Below are positions 49,660-62,315 of a DNA stretch of 64,000 bases, piece after piece. The translations under genes were made by a program, and so were the position numbers. Source of the DNA: Allolobophora icterica (taxonomy: Eukaryota; Annelida; Clitellata; Crassiclitellata; Lumbricidae); assembly GCA_963556255.1 (NCBI GenBank), contig OY744615.1:19918815-19982814 (forward strand). Reading direction: 5' to 3'. The notes under the pieces are model-generated. The model saw nothing but the letters and a program-made list of their open reading frames with translations. It made no database searches and was not told where the DNA came from. How positions within the stretch are numbered: the first letter of the stretch is position 1; each line of letters begins with the position of its first letter.

Positions 49660-50371
49660 CATACTGATATAGTGATATGTAGTGAAAAGTCCAACTGTAG
49701 CCTATATAAATTATTTTACGGTTGGTTTATTAAGAAAAGCGAACTATAGCTTTTATATATTCAAATGTCGATAGCCTACATGTCATGGACATTCAACGCT
49801 CCTCGTAAAACTCTGCTCTAGCATACCCTAAATATAGCGCAGTTACTCGATGTCTCAATTAAACCTATACATGCAAACTATGGCCTTTTAGCCTTTTTGG
49901 GACCTATAGATCTGCAACGCTTCAGGAACTCCTTGTTGTTGGAGACTACACTGCAGACTGACATCATTGACATGTATAGTGGTTGCTATAGAAGAATGTC
50001 TTCGATGAGGCATTCTTGGTGGTGAGGGTCACAATGTCAGAAGTTCACGCGAGGGGTTTGTCCCTGCTGCTTGAGGCCCCGACCATCCAACGATGCGTGT
50101 AGCTGCAGGGCCGCTAGAAGGTCAGACAGGATGCGAGTGACCTATAGTCTCGATTGCCCACCAAACTGGAGGCGCATTGCCCTGAGGGTCAGCTCGGCCG
50201 GGCTACTAGCTCCGTGCCTTCCTTCCGGGAAGGCACAATTCCTTTGTGGGCGGGCAACCACTAAATTCCATCACCGGTAGCCGCGAGAGCAAACGCACAA
50301 TGATGACACTGCCCGGTCGCGCGAACGATCGGCCCTATCTGAGTGTTAAAAAATATATAGTTTGTTATGGT
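49324..50371. other. Spacer with (TA)n(CA)n array
   Basis: 49567-49657 is (TA)n followed by (CA)n. 50060-50290 is GC-richer and could be a retroelement remnant, but no domain could be read on either strand. Confidence 0.5.
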
Positions 50372-50715
50372 CAGTATGGCAATTGTAGAAAAAGACTGGG
50401 GAGTTGAACATTTGTATCCGTATTTTGCAAACTGATGTCAACGAAATTTGAAAGCAGCTGATTTCAACGCTATCAGTTTTGCAAGTCAGACTCCAATCTA
50501 AAGCAATTCCTTTGTTGAGAAACTTAAAAATGCACATATGATACACCATGGAAATTTTTCTCTTTGTCAGAGACTCAGAGTCTAATAATAATAAATCACA
50601 CTAGCACAACTGAGGGGGTTGGAAACGACCCCCTGCGGTGTGCAATGAAGACTTAACTGTGGGGTCCTAAGAAAGATTGGGGTTAAACCCCAATATCTCG
50701 ATAATTCCCACCCTG
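50372..50715 (+). mobile_element. hAT-type MITE family C, copy 4
   Basis: Starts CAGTATGGCAATTGTAG and ends ATAATTCCCACCCTG. The interior shares GGTGTGCAATGAAGACTTAA with the other copies but has a diverged middle. Flanks agree at six of eight. Confidence 0.75.
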
Positions 50716-51120
50716 ATCATGGTAGTCTCTCATGGTAGTGTGTGCATGTGTGCATACTAATCTTGGTAGTCATGGTAGTATGTAGTAGTCTTGGTAGTCA
50801 TGGTAGTATGTCATGGTAGTATACACATGTAATAGTAATATTGGTAGTCATGGTTGTAGGTCCTATGTCATGGTAATATGTCATGGGTGTATAGCAGTCT
50901 TGGTATAGTCATGGTAGTATGTCATAGTAGCATGTAGTAGTCTTGGTAGTCATGGAACCTGCCCTAATATGCTGAGGCTAAGAAAAATGATGTCGCTAAC
51001 ACTTCATTCCCATAGTTAACTTCTCAGTCTAGCTTAAGGAGCTGCTCGTCTTCATCTCCTCCTCCTCGTCGTCTTCCTCCTCCTCCTCCTCTTCTTCTTC
51101 CTCCCCCTCCCCTTGCCTGC
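50716..51120. repeat. GGTAGTCATGGTAGTATG minisatellite and pyrimidine tract
   Basis: 50720-50960 is a loose array of TCTTGGTAGTCATGGTAGTA units. 50960-51012 is the interspersed repeat seen at 8565. 51045-51115 is a CTCCTC/CTT tract. Confidence 0.75.
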
Positions 51121-51236
51121 TGTTACAACAGTGTGAATCACTCGTATAAATTACAGTACATTTATTCTTAATTTTTTAGGCAGGGCCATTCTTGTTTAGC
51201 TGCACACCGCATAATTATCTATCCGTAATGTATCTG

Positions 51237-52780
51237 AGTCATTTTCCGGTAATATGTCACATTCACTAATTGAAGAAGCAAAAAAAAATTTTGGGCAAAT
51301 TACATTGATTTTTGTTTGAAGCAAATCTTGAATATTTCTATTTCACTAATATATATTTGGTTTTGCACTAATATGTAAAATTATGAAGTTTTTAGCAGAA
51401 AGAAAATAGCCCTACGAAAAACGGAGTGGAATGTTTGTCCACTCCGTTACTCCGTTACCAAAACATATGAGCTATTTATATATAGTAGACAGCTTCCTAC
51501 TGCGTAGTTTGACATGCCAATATGTTCTTAGTATTAATGTTTATAAAATAAATATAAAAGAAATTACAATACAAATGATTATTTAATTCCATCACATTTC
51601 AAATTTTGTTAAGAAGTTCCACTCCGTTACCGAAAGAAAAATAGGGAATCTAATCAACGCAAAGTTGACTGTATTTTTTTTGGCCAAATAACAAAATAAA
51701 AATCACTTCAGTTAATCATTACCAGTGATCAAATGAACAAAAAAACATTAAAATATTTATGATGTTGTCTTAAAAATCTGCTCATAACATCAAAATTACA
51801 TAAAAAAATTACCATAAAAAGTTCCGCTCCGTTACCATTTGTCGAGAATTGAGCACAGAATGTGAAAAGTGAACTTTAAAAAAAACAGTCTGCCGAAGCA
51901 AAAATTTATTTAAAATGTCATATATTGTTATATAAGTTGTATTCGAAATGATAATTTAAGTAGACGACTTATCCTGACAGTGGAATAAATTTTAGTACCT
52001 CAAGGGTCACATTTATGGTAACTGAGTGGACAGTTAACGGAGTGGACAAATTGTGTATCAGCACGGTAAATATCATATTATCTCTCATGCGTCCACATTA
52101 ATCGTCGGTACACTCATTATATAGCTTATAAATGTTATATTAAAAATATTATTTAAATTATATTTATTCATAATCATTGCCAAAATGCAGTAACGGAGTG
52201 GATGTATTATGAAAAAACACATGAGGTACGTAATAAATGAAAATTTGTAAGAAATTTGTCTTAGCATTCAGATCCTGTATTAAGACATACTTACTTACAT
52301 AGATCTTCACAGAAGAGACGTGTTAAGTAGCGGGACCAAAGAACTGGAAGGGTTGTGAGATACGAGATAATTTTTACATTTTGACGGAGCGGACATAATT
52401 TTCCGGGGACAAGTTAAAATATATTTTTAAAATTTATACTGAAGTTGTAAGTTTCTAAGTTGTATTTAGAAATATGCAATTATGTTTATTATAAAAGAAA
52501 CAGTCAAATTTTTTGGTTTAATGCAAATCATTTTGAAATTGTAGACGAAAGCAATATGTACTATATCCTAGGGACGGTCACGGAGTGGAACATTTTAAAT
52601 TCAAAATAAATTGTAATAAATTATTTTATTGCTCTGAATTACTTTCAAAGGTCTTAAATTGTTGACTGATCAATAACGTTTTAATCTAATCACTTAGCAT
52701 GATCAGACTAGGCATTGTTTTCTTAGAAATGACCGGGGACAGCTGAATTGTCAATAATATGCATTTACCGGAAAATGACT
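51237..52780. mobile_element. 1.55 kb inverted-repeat element with evenly spaced GTAACGGAGTGGA motifs
   Basis: The ends are inverted: TGAGTCATTTTCCGGTAA at about 51236-51253 and its complement at about 52764-52781. The AT-rich interior carries TCCACTCCGTTAC-type motifs near 51421, 51617, 51821, 52022, 52191, 52383 and 52579. The left copies read TCCRCTCCGTTAC and the right copies read GTAACGGAGTGGA, with both orientations at the 51421 site. No open frame longer than chance. Nothing like a transposase was seen, so it is non-autonomous. The superfamily is unknown. Confidence 0.8.
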
Positions 52781-53574
52781 CATCTATAAGTTTGGTGATC
52801 CGATAGTGTTCTCTTCTCGTAAGAGCTCAAAGCTAGTTCACTTTAACCAAAGCTGGACTGGGACGCCTCTGCAGGTAGCACGGACGAACGCTACCTAAAT
52901 GCTATAAATTAATAAATGAATGATAAATGTTTGTTCGCCTGCATACCTATAGATCATCGAAGCGAACTTTTCTATTAAAACAGACCAAATAACAGATGAA
53001 GAATGATATAATTTATGTCTGCGCACAAAGAGCATCTTCAAACATCTCTGCCAACCGTTGTAACGAATGAACTCCACTAGAGTTGGCCTGTGTAACGCCC
53101 AAATCAAGAAAACGCCCAACTGAACACGAGTTTTGTGTGCACACAATCGCAAAACATTACTCGCTATCGTTGACTTATGTATTTTGGGAGCTGACACTCT
53201 GTGTTTGTATAGTATAATTCTTCGATTCTATTTTAAAGTTTACATATATATAATATATATATTATATATATATATATATAATATATATATATATATTATA
53301 TATATAGAACAGAATTACCGCCTGCCTATATTTATATATAGGCCTAATTGGGTGTGTGTATGGACGAGTTAAAGGCTAAGGTCACCGTGTCTACATATAA
53401 TTATGTCCTTATAAAAAGTTCCCAGAGACGAGTGAAGGATATTTCATTCGATGACAAAACACTGGATCTGACAAAAACCCTTTTAACTAATCTAATCAGA
53501 TCTACAATCTAATCCAAAGCACTCTAATCTGATCTAATCTAATCTACATACATATTACATATGTTGAATCTAAT
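52781..53574. other. Spacer with LINE tail and (TA)n
   Basis: 52850-52925 is a LINE terminus (GGGACGCCTCTG..GCTATAAATTAATAAATG). 53245-53306 is a broken (TA)n. No gene. Confidence 0.5.
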
Positions 53575-53910
53575 GTATGCATGTATGTATGTCTGTATGT
53601 AATATGTATGCATGTATGTAGATCTACTTATGTTCGTATATATTTAGACCTATCATCCTATATGTGTTTGATCATGTATATATGCATGTATGTATGTATG
53701 TATGTATGTATGTATGTATGTATGTATGTATGTATGCAACTATGCATGTATGCATGTATGCATGTATGCATGTATGCATGTACATGTATGTATGTATGTA
53801 TGTATGCATGCATGTATGTATGTATATATCTATGTACGTATGCATGTATGTGTATATATGTACGTATGCATGTATGTGTATACATGTGTATGTGTACTGT
53901 TTACGTATGT
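53575..53910. repeat. (TATG)n/(CATG)n microsatellite
   Basis: About 330 bases of TATG units with GCATG and TATATG variants. Met/Tyr/Cys-Val frames on both strands are artefacts. Confidence 0.93.
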
Positions 53911-54390
53911 ACGTATGTACATATGTAGAACTATCATGCATTTGGATCAGTGTCAAGTCTCACGTGAGACCTCGTGGGTTATCAAGCATTTAAGAGCTAA
54001 ATGGTAGCACGTGCGTTTTTTTTATGATTAATGTTGTTTTGCCATAATTTTTGTGAAGATGGCCATAATTTAACGGCGTTGATGGTGTTTGTGGGTGTAG
54101 AGGACACACGCGTCTAACGCTGACTCGTCATACAAAAAATGATGTTTTCTACATTGTCATTGTCGGTTCACAGCGGAATTTTATTGCATTGAGTAGACGT
54201 ACCTATTGAATATTGAATAAATTTAAAGCTCTATAATTGGGCGTAGCACCTAATAAATAATATCATACGCGGCTCGTATGACAGTATATTTTGGTCCTTG
54301 TGTATGTTAATTGGAGGATCGTGACGTATAGTAGGCCTAGATGTCATAATTAATGCGTGTGCTATTGGCTTGTACCTGTCTGTAGGACAT
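53911..54390. other. Spacer, no gene seen
   Basis: No repeat family or coding frame recognised. Confidence 0.4.
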
Positions 54391-54394
54391 GACT

Positions 54395-54790
54395 TCAATC
54401 AATCAATCAATCAATCAACCAGACATTTATATAGCGCGCTCTTCAAGGCAACTATTCAGAGGCGCTCCCAGCCCAACCTCGACGAAAGAGAACAGCCTTA
54501 AGAGCAGAGAAGAAAGAGGTGGACGAGTCTCGAGGGAGAGACCGCAGTCCAACAGGAAGGCCGTTCCAGATAGTGGGACCGACAACGGAGAATGCTCGCT
54601 GTTGCATGGTTGCAGTGCGAGCGAAAGGAATATGTAAGTCACCGCGGGCGGTGGAACGGAGTGAACGGCGACCAAGAGGTGCGGACGCTGGAGAGCAGAG
54701 CTCACGTAGGTAGAAAGGAGCACGGCCAAGCTGACACTGCCAGACAATAGAAGCAACCCTGTATACAATGCGTTGCGAATACTTGTGTAA
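54395..54790 (-). mobile_element. CR1/L2-like LINE, 3' fragment with (GATT)n tail
   Basis: The minus strand encodes SIVWQCQLGRAPFYLREL, LRSTARGDLHIPFARTAT, QQRAFSVVGPTIWNGLPV and ends RRGWAGSASE before a stop. This closely matches the fragment at 16297-16950. The 3' end GAGCGCGCTATATAAATGTC runs into (GATT)n. Confidence 0.85.
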
Positions 54791-54999
54791 GTATATAGCT
54801 TATTCCAATGTTTAACGACATCTTATATGTAGCTACAAAGGCCGTTGACGTTTTAAAGTTTTTGACGCATTTCAGTTCATTTTCATATAACTTTCGTCAT
54901 CCGTTTTCTTTCGCTTCTATCATCTTTGATTCCGTGTCTGATAGTTTGTTGAGACGGCGGTATTTGAAAGATGATTGTTGTCGATCTTCTCTAATATAT
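54791..54999. other. Spacer, no gene seen
   Basis: A short frame at 54808-55071 runs into the next MITE and has no known motif. Confidence 0.4.
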
Positions 55000-55196
55000 A
55001 GTGTTTTAGTTGTCGGGGGGTTGGGGGGGGCGTTCAACCCCCCTAGTTCTCTTTCTAACCCCCTCAGCTAAGTAACTGAAAATATGTTGGGGGGGTTACT
55101 TTACTACAAAAAACTGGTGTTTGGTCTATGTGATTATGTGATTTGGTAATCTGCAAATGTTTGACCCCCCAGTTGTTTTTGGACAACTAAAACACT
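55000..55196. mobile_element. MITE, 197 bp, AT-flanked
   Basis: Inverted ends AGTGTTTTAGTTGTC enclose GGGGGGTT and CCCCCC blocks. ATATATA lies on both sides. Confidence 0.8.
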
Positions 55197-55210
55197 GAAT
55201 ATATATATAT

Positions 55211-56652
55211 GGGTAATTCCGTGGATTCTTTGGATTTTGGATGTAGCAAATGTTAAAAAATGAAATGTATATAAATGCATAAAACCAAATATTTTCTTGA
55301 TCTACGATGCATTTAGAATATCAATTTATGAGTTTCCCTGCACGAAGACTTGCGAAAACTTTTTTACAATGTGATTTATACAACATTATATGAAAATTTT
55401 ATCATTACTGTCACACCTGTTTGGGCAGCTGCGATCTCATGATTTTACAACCAGAAAGTAATTATTATATCATACAACAGCTGAATTCTGACCATATGAT
55501 ATTCTGCTTCCTGAATAATCTGTAAAAGACTAAAAGTTTACAGTTACTTTACATATTTAGCGTATTGTAATTCATATATGTATACATATTTAGTTAATTT
55601 AGAAGTCTATTGTCTCCAGTGAAGACAGGTGAGACTAACTAGCTGTTTACCTGGTATTCCAAATTGTTAACCTGTGAATCTACTATTATTATAACCACTT
55701 ATTAGCTCAATTTGCATGCTGATTAGTTTACAATTCAGTTTTTTAACGACTGTGACCGTAATGAGAGTTGTGACAGCAATGAGACTGTGTGACTGAAATG
55801 ATAAAAAAATGATACATAAATGAGACACGGTATAGTATTTAATGTGACTGAAATGAGAATGCAGCGTGACATGAATGAGAAATAATTGGTTGATATTTTA
55901 AGTGTGACTGTAATGAGACGTGACTGTAATGAGAAAACTGCACTAAGTATGGATATGCACCGAATGTTATGAGGGCTAACGAAGCGCAAAGTGTTTTCTT
56001 ACTCGGACCACATGCTTCATTCAAAAATTAGAGCGCTATACACTTGTTAGTTAAACTTTAGAAATAACAGATGAAGACTGTAATGAGACATGAAAAGTCG
56101 GATTGATAGTTTTTCACGTAAATTTTCATTATTTATGTAATTAACGGCACATGTTTAGGAAAATTATTGTTTCTGTCTATTTATAGTCCTTGCCCTAAGG
56201 GTTGTGAGCCGTTTCCGGTAGGATGCGTCTAAAAGTGGATCGAGATTCGTATCGGAATGCACGCGTGACTGTAATGAGGTGCGACCTCAGGGACAAGATT
56301 GTTTGCCGTGCTATGCTTAAAATAAGCCTCCGAATTAGACGATTCGTAAGCAGATGAAAGAGGACACTCGTAGCTTTAATAAATTGCATCACTGGTGTAG
56401 CGGCTCAAGAGATTACAATTTCTGTAAACCTCCAAAAATGAAAAATACGGATCGGGACGCGGGACTGTAATGAGATTTGATGTGTTTGGAGCGTTAAATG
56501 AAATTTAAAACGAACAATCCAATCTGTCAAAGATAGCGGATTTTGTTCTACAGTTTAATACGAACATTTTGATACATTCCGTGCCTCCAAACCTAAAAAA
56601 ATATGGCTGTAACAGCCGAGGGACACGAAATCCAAAAAATCCACGGAATTAC

Positions 56653-56654
<2 letters not shown>
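55211..56654. mobile_element. 1.44 kb inverted-repeat element with repeated TGACTGTAATGAGA motifs
   Basis: The ends are about 28 bp inverted repeats beginning GGGTAATTCCGTGGATT, with (AT)n on both sides. Between 55750 and 56480 there are about eleven copies, all in one orientation, of a motif close to GTGACTGTAATGAGA (55752, 55770, 55789, 55844, 55866, 55904, 55920, 56075, 56265, 56462, and a weaker one at 55813). No transposase is encoded. Confidence 0.82.

Positions 56655-56730
<76 letters not shown>
56655..56730. repeat. (AT)n microsatellite
   Basis: About 38 AT units between two inverted-repeat elements. Confidence 0.95.
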
Positions 56731-56733
<3 letters not shown>

Positions 56734-56939
56734 GGTGGTCCACGAGACAATGGTAAAAATTCACCTTTAGCAGAACTAGTCTCCACAAGTTTAAATCTGT
56801 TCTACCTCACCTAAGTAAGATGTGGTCCAAATCTGAAGCAGATTGGAGCACATTTAGAGGTGGCTCAAGGCCCCCCAAATTTTCTTCCTAATACCACGTA
56901 CGGCCGCGTGGAAATCATTGACTGTTATTTACTAGTCTA

Positions 56940-58340
56940 GCCAATTTACAGTTAGACCTGAGCAAATTCCTTCTGAAGCTTTTTAAACGATTTCCTGCTC
57001 AGAAAACCATTGCTGAATAACATATCCAAAATCCAAAAAATCTGACCGCAGCAACACCCCAAACATTAATTTCAAAATGGCGGTTTGGCTGTGTCCTAAG
57101 AAATAACAGTAATAATACCAATAATTTGCACCTAGACCTGGACAATATTGCTTCTGAAGCTTTTTAAACGGTTTCCTGCTCAGGAAGCATTACTGAATAA
57201 CATATCAAGAATACGACAAAATCGGACCACAGGAACACCCCCAAAATGAATTTCAAAATGGCGGATTGGCTGTTTCCTAAGAAATACCAGTAATACTACC
57301 AATAATTTGCAGTTAGACCTGGACAATATTGCTACTGAGACTTTTTAAACGGTTTCCTGCTCAGGAAGCATTTCTGAATAACATGTCCAGCATCCGACAA
57401 AATCGGACCACAGAAACACCCCCAAAAATGAATTTCAAAATGGCGGATTGGCTGTTTCCTAAGAAATACCAGTAATACTACCAATAATTTGCAGTTAGAC
57501 CTGGACATTATTGCTACTAAGACTTTTTAAACGGTTTCCTGCTCAGGAAGCATTGCTGAATAACATATCCAGCATCCGACAAAATCGGACCACAGGAACA
57601 CCCCCAAAAATGAATTTCAAAATGGCGGATTGGCTGTTTCCTAAGAAATACCAGTAATACTACCAATAATTTGCAGTTAGACCTGGACAATATTGCTACT
57701 AAGACTTTTTAAACGGTTTCCTGCTCAGGAAGCATTACTGAATAACATATCAAGAATACGACAAAATCGGACCACAGAAACACCCCCAAAAATGAATTTC
57801 AAAATGGCGGATTGGCTGTTTCCTAAGAAATACCAGTAATACTACCAATAATTTGCAGTTAGACCTGGACAATATTGCTACTGAGACATTTTAAACGGTT
57901 TCCTGCTCAGGAAGCATTTCTGAATAACATGTCCAGCATCCGACAAAATCGGACCACAGGAACACCCCCAAAATTGAATTTCAAAATGGCGGATTGGCTG
58001 TTTCCTAAGAAATACCAGTAATACTACCAATAATTTGCAGTTAGACCTGGACATTATTGCTACTAAGACTTTTTAAACGGTTTCCTGCTCAGGAAGCATT
58101 ACTGAATAACATATCAAGAATACGACAAAATCGGACCACAGGAACACCCCCAAAAATGAATTTCAAAATGGCTGATTGGCTGTTTCCTAAGAAATACCAG
58201 TAATACTACCAATAATTTGCAGTTAGACCTGGACAATATTGCTTCTGAGACTATTTAAACGGTTTCCTGCTCAGGAAGCATTGCTGAATAACATATCCAG
58301 AATCCGTCAAAATTGAACCACGGCAACACCCCCAAAAATT
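56940..58340. repeat. Tandem array, 180-182 bp unit, about eight copies
   Basis: The landmark CAGTTAGACCTGGAC (or a variant) recurs at about 56948, 57128, 57309, 57491, 57673, 57855, 58037 and 58219. Units share ACGGTTTCCTGCTCAGGAAG, AAAATCGGACCACAGGAACA and TCAAAATGGCGGATTGGCTG. The inner units are the most alike and the outer two diverge, as expected of unequal exchange. Confidence 0.93.
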
Positions 58341-58424
58341 AATTTCTAAATATAGGCCCCTTGAAAAAGTGCAATGTCATTCGCTTTTTCTTATTTCTAT
58401 TTTAAATTTATGAAATGCTATTAA

Positions 58425-60273
58425 CCCATTAATGCCCAATTTTTCTTTTTGGATCTCAAACACAATTTAAGGTAAAATCCCATGCCAGAACACGAAAAAT
58501 AGCTTCAGTTTTGAATGGGTTGCTGCAGTTTTGTCCTAGTATGGTTTTGAAATCATGTTCCACTTGTGGAACATTGGGCACATGCAATACCCATTATTGT
58601 TATATGCAACTTCAACATCGCATTGATCAAAAACATTTTATGATCACAACAGAGTATATAATAGATGTTCAATAATATTGTTAACTACACTGTTTTCATA
58701 GCAATGTCATGACTGTAACAAGCTATAGGTCTAGTTGCTATGGAAAATCATGAAGCAAGTGTCATGCAAATTGATGTGACATTTACCGCAGCCACGCTTC
58801 GTGTTCTTCTGGCAAACTCTGCAGCGGTTCTGGCTGCTGCTGACCGGGTAATGTCCAGTTGATGTGCGAACTTCATCCGGCACAACTCTACGCATGACAT
58901 GCTGTGACACCACTGATGGTCGGGCTATCTCTGGTCGTTTTGAGTAATTCTGGCGATCTGTCGAGTGAAGTTGAATAAGTCCAACTTCTCAGCTTTGATT
59001 AGCCGATGGATGCACCAAGCATTGGCGACTGACGATGACAACAGGAAGCTGAATACCGACCACCACCACTTCTTCAATCTAATAGTAATACGATAGTTTG
59101 ATATGTTCCTGTCCATCAAGTCAGTGCCCCCCCCCCCCCCATAAAGCGGTTGTACTGGTGCACTGCATCCGGAACTGTAACAGTCAAACGCTTCTTCTCC
59201 TTTGCCGACCACCGTGTTGTACTTCGGAGTGGTTCAATACCGTGGCAGTTACTGATGACACTCACAACGGCATTGTCATGCCACTTGGCTAGGATAAAAT
59301 TGTTTGCTGCATCCTGGCGAAAATCAAATTCCCCGCGTTTCTTCTTGGCCAACTCTTTGGTTGCCATCACAGGACATTTCTGGGTCCGGTTCTCCCGAAT
59401 TGTGCCAGTGTAGCCGATAGATGATTGAGTGAGGTGGTCGACTAAATTCAGCGATGAGAAGAAATTATCTGCATAGATATGGTAATGTAGATCCTGAGGC
59501 AGCTTTGAAACCAGATCAAGTTTGACAGATCCACCAAGCCCAAGCTGCAAAATTTTAATCCCTGAACCTGCACCCTGGTATGGCTCGAGTTGACAGCAGT
59601 ATCCATCAGTTGATGCATTCAGACTCCACATTTTGAAGCCAAATCGGATTGGCTTACCGTGGATATGCTGCTTACACCCATGGTGTCCGTAATAAGGTAT
59701 CATGCTCTCATCCACACTAAGTTGTTGTGAGACTCGCCAATATTACAAATAGTACAGCAACTGTGCTACGTATCCATTTCTATACTTTATATTTGCTCAC
59801 TTCAATATATATATTTAGCTGCAAGTCACCATGGACTGGTACGTTAGCAGGCAGGCTATACTGTAACTGTCTTTACAGCCAAGGTATTGCTAGTGCCCAA
59901 TGTTCCACAAGTGGAACATGTCAGACATGCGGTGTTTATATAAAACCAGTGATTGTAAATCATTATATGCTGAACGGAGAGTGCTCATAAAACAGGAATC
60001 ATCAAATTACAACAAATCTAACAGTTGTGGATAGCTTACCTCTTTTTTTCCAGGGATTGAAACAAATGACATTTTATAATTGAACGTTTACATACTTACA
60101 AAATTTGAAAAAACACTTATTTATCGCTCAACTTGGTAAACCATAGATGAAACTATAAACACCAACACAGACCAATAATCTAATGTAGCATACAACAGCA
60201 AAAAACAAAGTACAGGTTGTTGCCACCACTTTTAGTGGAATGTTCCACTTGTGGAACATTAGGCACTAATGGG
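58425..60273 (-). mobile_element. Decayed piggyBac transposon
   Basis: TTAA lies at both borders (58421-58424 and 60274-60277). The ends are inverted, CCCATTAATGCCCAA and CCCATTAGTGCCTAA. The palindrome TGTTCCACTTGTGGAACA lies near each end (about 58557 and 60241), with a third, inverted-spacer copy at 59899. The transposase remnant is on the minus strand, with its N-terminal part missing. Confidence 0.9.
58731..59745 (-). pseudogene. piggyBac transposase remnant
   Basis: The minus strand reads SQQLSVDESMIPYYGHHGC (first catalytic Asp in DES), HIYADNFFSSLNLVDHL (second, in ADN) and GTIRENRTQKCP. After QYNRFMG comes a 14-base G run (59127-59140) that shifts the frame just before TDLMDRNISNYRI, which holds the third Asp. 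A second frameshift near 58940 separates the C-terminal cysteine-rich finger (RCRVCQKNTKRGCGKCHINL, stop at 58731). The roughly 250 N-terminal residues of a typical family member are absent. It cannot encode an active enzyme. Confidence 0.9.
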
Positions 60274-60573
60274 TTAAGCTTATTCAAAAATAATGTGAAA
60301 AAAGTACTCCACGATGTCCAGAGGCGTAGGCTCTGGGGGCAGCCGGGGCACGTGCCCCCAAATATGTGTTTTAATTCAACTCAAATTATGCTTTCTGTTC
60401 CTCAATGCAGTTTACCGATTTCATGCTTAAATGGTGAAAACCACCTGACCTTGAGCCACCTCTAAATGCTCATCAATCTCCCTCAAATTTGGTAGAAGTA
60501 ATAGTGGGCAACCATAGAACAAAAAGCGGGTTGTGGAGTGCAACTCTGAGAAAGTTTACTGTTTTGGACCACC

Positions 60574-60985
<412 letters not shown>

Positions 60986-61420
60986 ATTTGCTGTGTCTGG
61001 CCCTTCACTCTGGAATTAACTCCCTCCTGTGATCCGGAGCAAGATTCTTCAGGCGTTTTTCCAGCTTCACTTCAATAACATAACACAACAAGGGTTTTCA
61101 ATGGTTCAGTAGACGTATGTATACTATGTAGTCTGTGTTAGAACCACTGCAAATTAACCTGGAAGGCTTAATAGCCCAATCTCCCTAGCTTCTTCTTAAA
61201 AGCTGGGATAGTGTTCACTGAGACAGTACTATCACCCAAATCATTCGACAGGCCTACAACTCTTGCACTGAAGAATTTCTGCAATGATTACAGATCTTTC
61301 ACACTAGCCTATCACGTTGAAAGCGCTTCTGAATAGCTCTACTGCGAGGAGCGCTTCATAAATATTTGCATTATATTACATTACAAGATTAGGCCTATAT
61401 GATATAGCAGCAACAATTGA
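60986..61420. other. Spacer with retroelement tail
   Basis: 61300-61385 (ACGTTGAAAGCGCTTCTGAA .. GAGCGCTTCATAAATATTTG) matches the tail at 9835-9920 and ends in a (TTACA)-like repeat. No gene. Confidence 0.5.
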
Positions 61421-61595
61421 TAACAAGTTTAACAGGAGTCGAATTTAACTGTATGGCAGCCTGCAAGGCGCCCATCTGTCCTACTGCTCATTTACAGTCG
61501 TAGGAGTGAAAAGGCTGAGCCAACCTCTATGAGGCTAGCGGGTATCGAACCCTCGTCCTTCTGATCTTCGTGCCAGTGTGTTACAATCTCCCGCC
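61421..61595 (-). repeat. SINE copy (diverged, minus)
   Basis: Shares AACAGGAGTCGAATTTAACT, GCAAGGCGCCCATC and the box B-like GGGTATCGAACCC with the (ATT)n-tailed SINE family. Confidence 0.7.
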
Positions 61596-62315
61596 TATCT
61601 ATACATATAGTTTCCATATAGTGTCCGTCTGTCGGGTGGACGCTACGTCACAAACGGGTTCTGTTCTATTGTGAAACATAAACCTGTCGTCTTGACGACG
61701 GCGATCTTGGCGACGGTGATAATCAACAATACATAATTATAGACCTATAATATGACGTCATAATTATGACGGGCAAATACACTAGTACATATATACCTAT
61801 GCATCATTATTCATTTGGCCATTTGGCTTCTTTTTCTCTTGCTCTTTGACCTAAAGTAGGGCATACTAAACTATATATTCCCAACGCTGTGTCAGTGATC
61901 GACGGTAGGTCTCATAGGCCGTGACTGCATTTTGGTGAGCTAAAGCACGTTTCGATAATTACGCTGGCTATTGTTAGACACCAAGTGAGCACGGTTGAAT
62001 TTGCTGTGGAAGTTTCTCTGTCTCACTCATGGGCGTCCGCAGGGATTTTTGTAGGGGAGTGGGCAAAATTTGTGTAGGGAGAAAATTTTTGTAGAGGGAG
62101 TAAAATGACGTTTTGCATAGAAAATGTATTCCTGAACGTGACAACTTTAAAAATTAAATAATGGCCAAGGACGTTACCTAAATAAATGTTTTTCGTATTG
62201 AAAATCGTGTTGGGACTGTTAGCGTAACGGCATAGCTCTGAAATAAGTAGTTATTGTTCATTTTGTGATACAAGCATAACATTTGGCACAGACATTAGGC
62301 CTATACATAGCTTAA
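61596..62315. other. Spacer, no gene seen
   Basis: 62030-62110 has GGGCGTCCGCAGGGATTTTT and related GTAGGG strings, typical of MITE ends, but no partner end was found. Confidence 0.4.

Noticed and set aside
50060..50290. Retroelement protein remnant
   Set aside because: GC-rich and slightly coding-like, but no motif could be read on either strand.
56940..58340. CRISPR-like array
   Set aside because: The 180-182 bp units are contiguous with no spacers, and the genome is animal; it is an ordinary tandem array.
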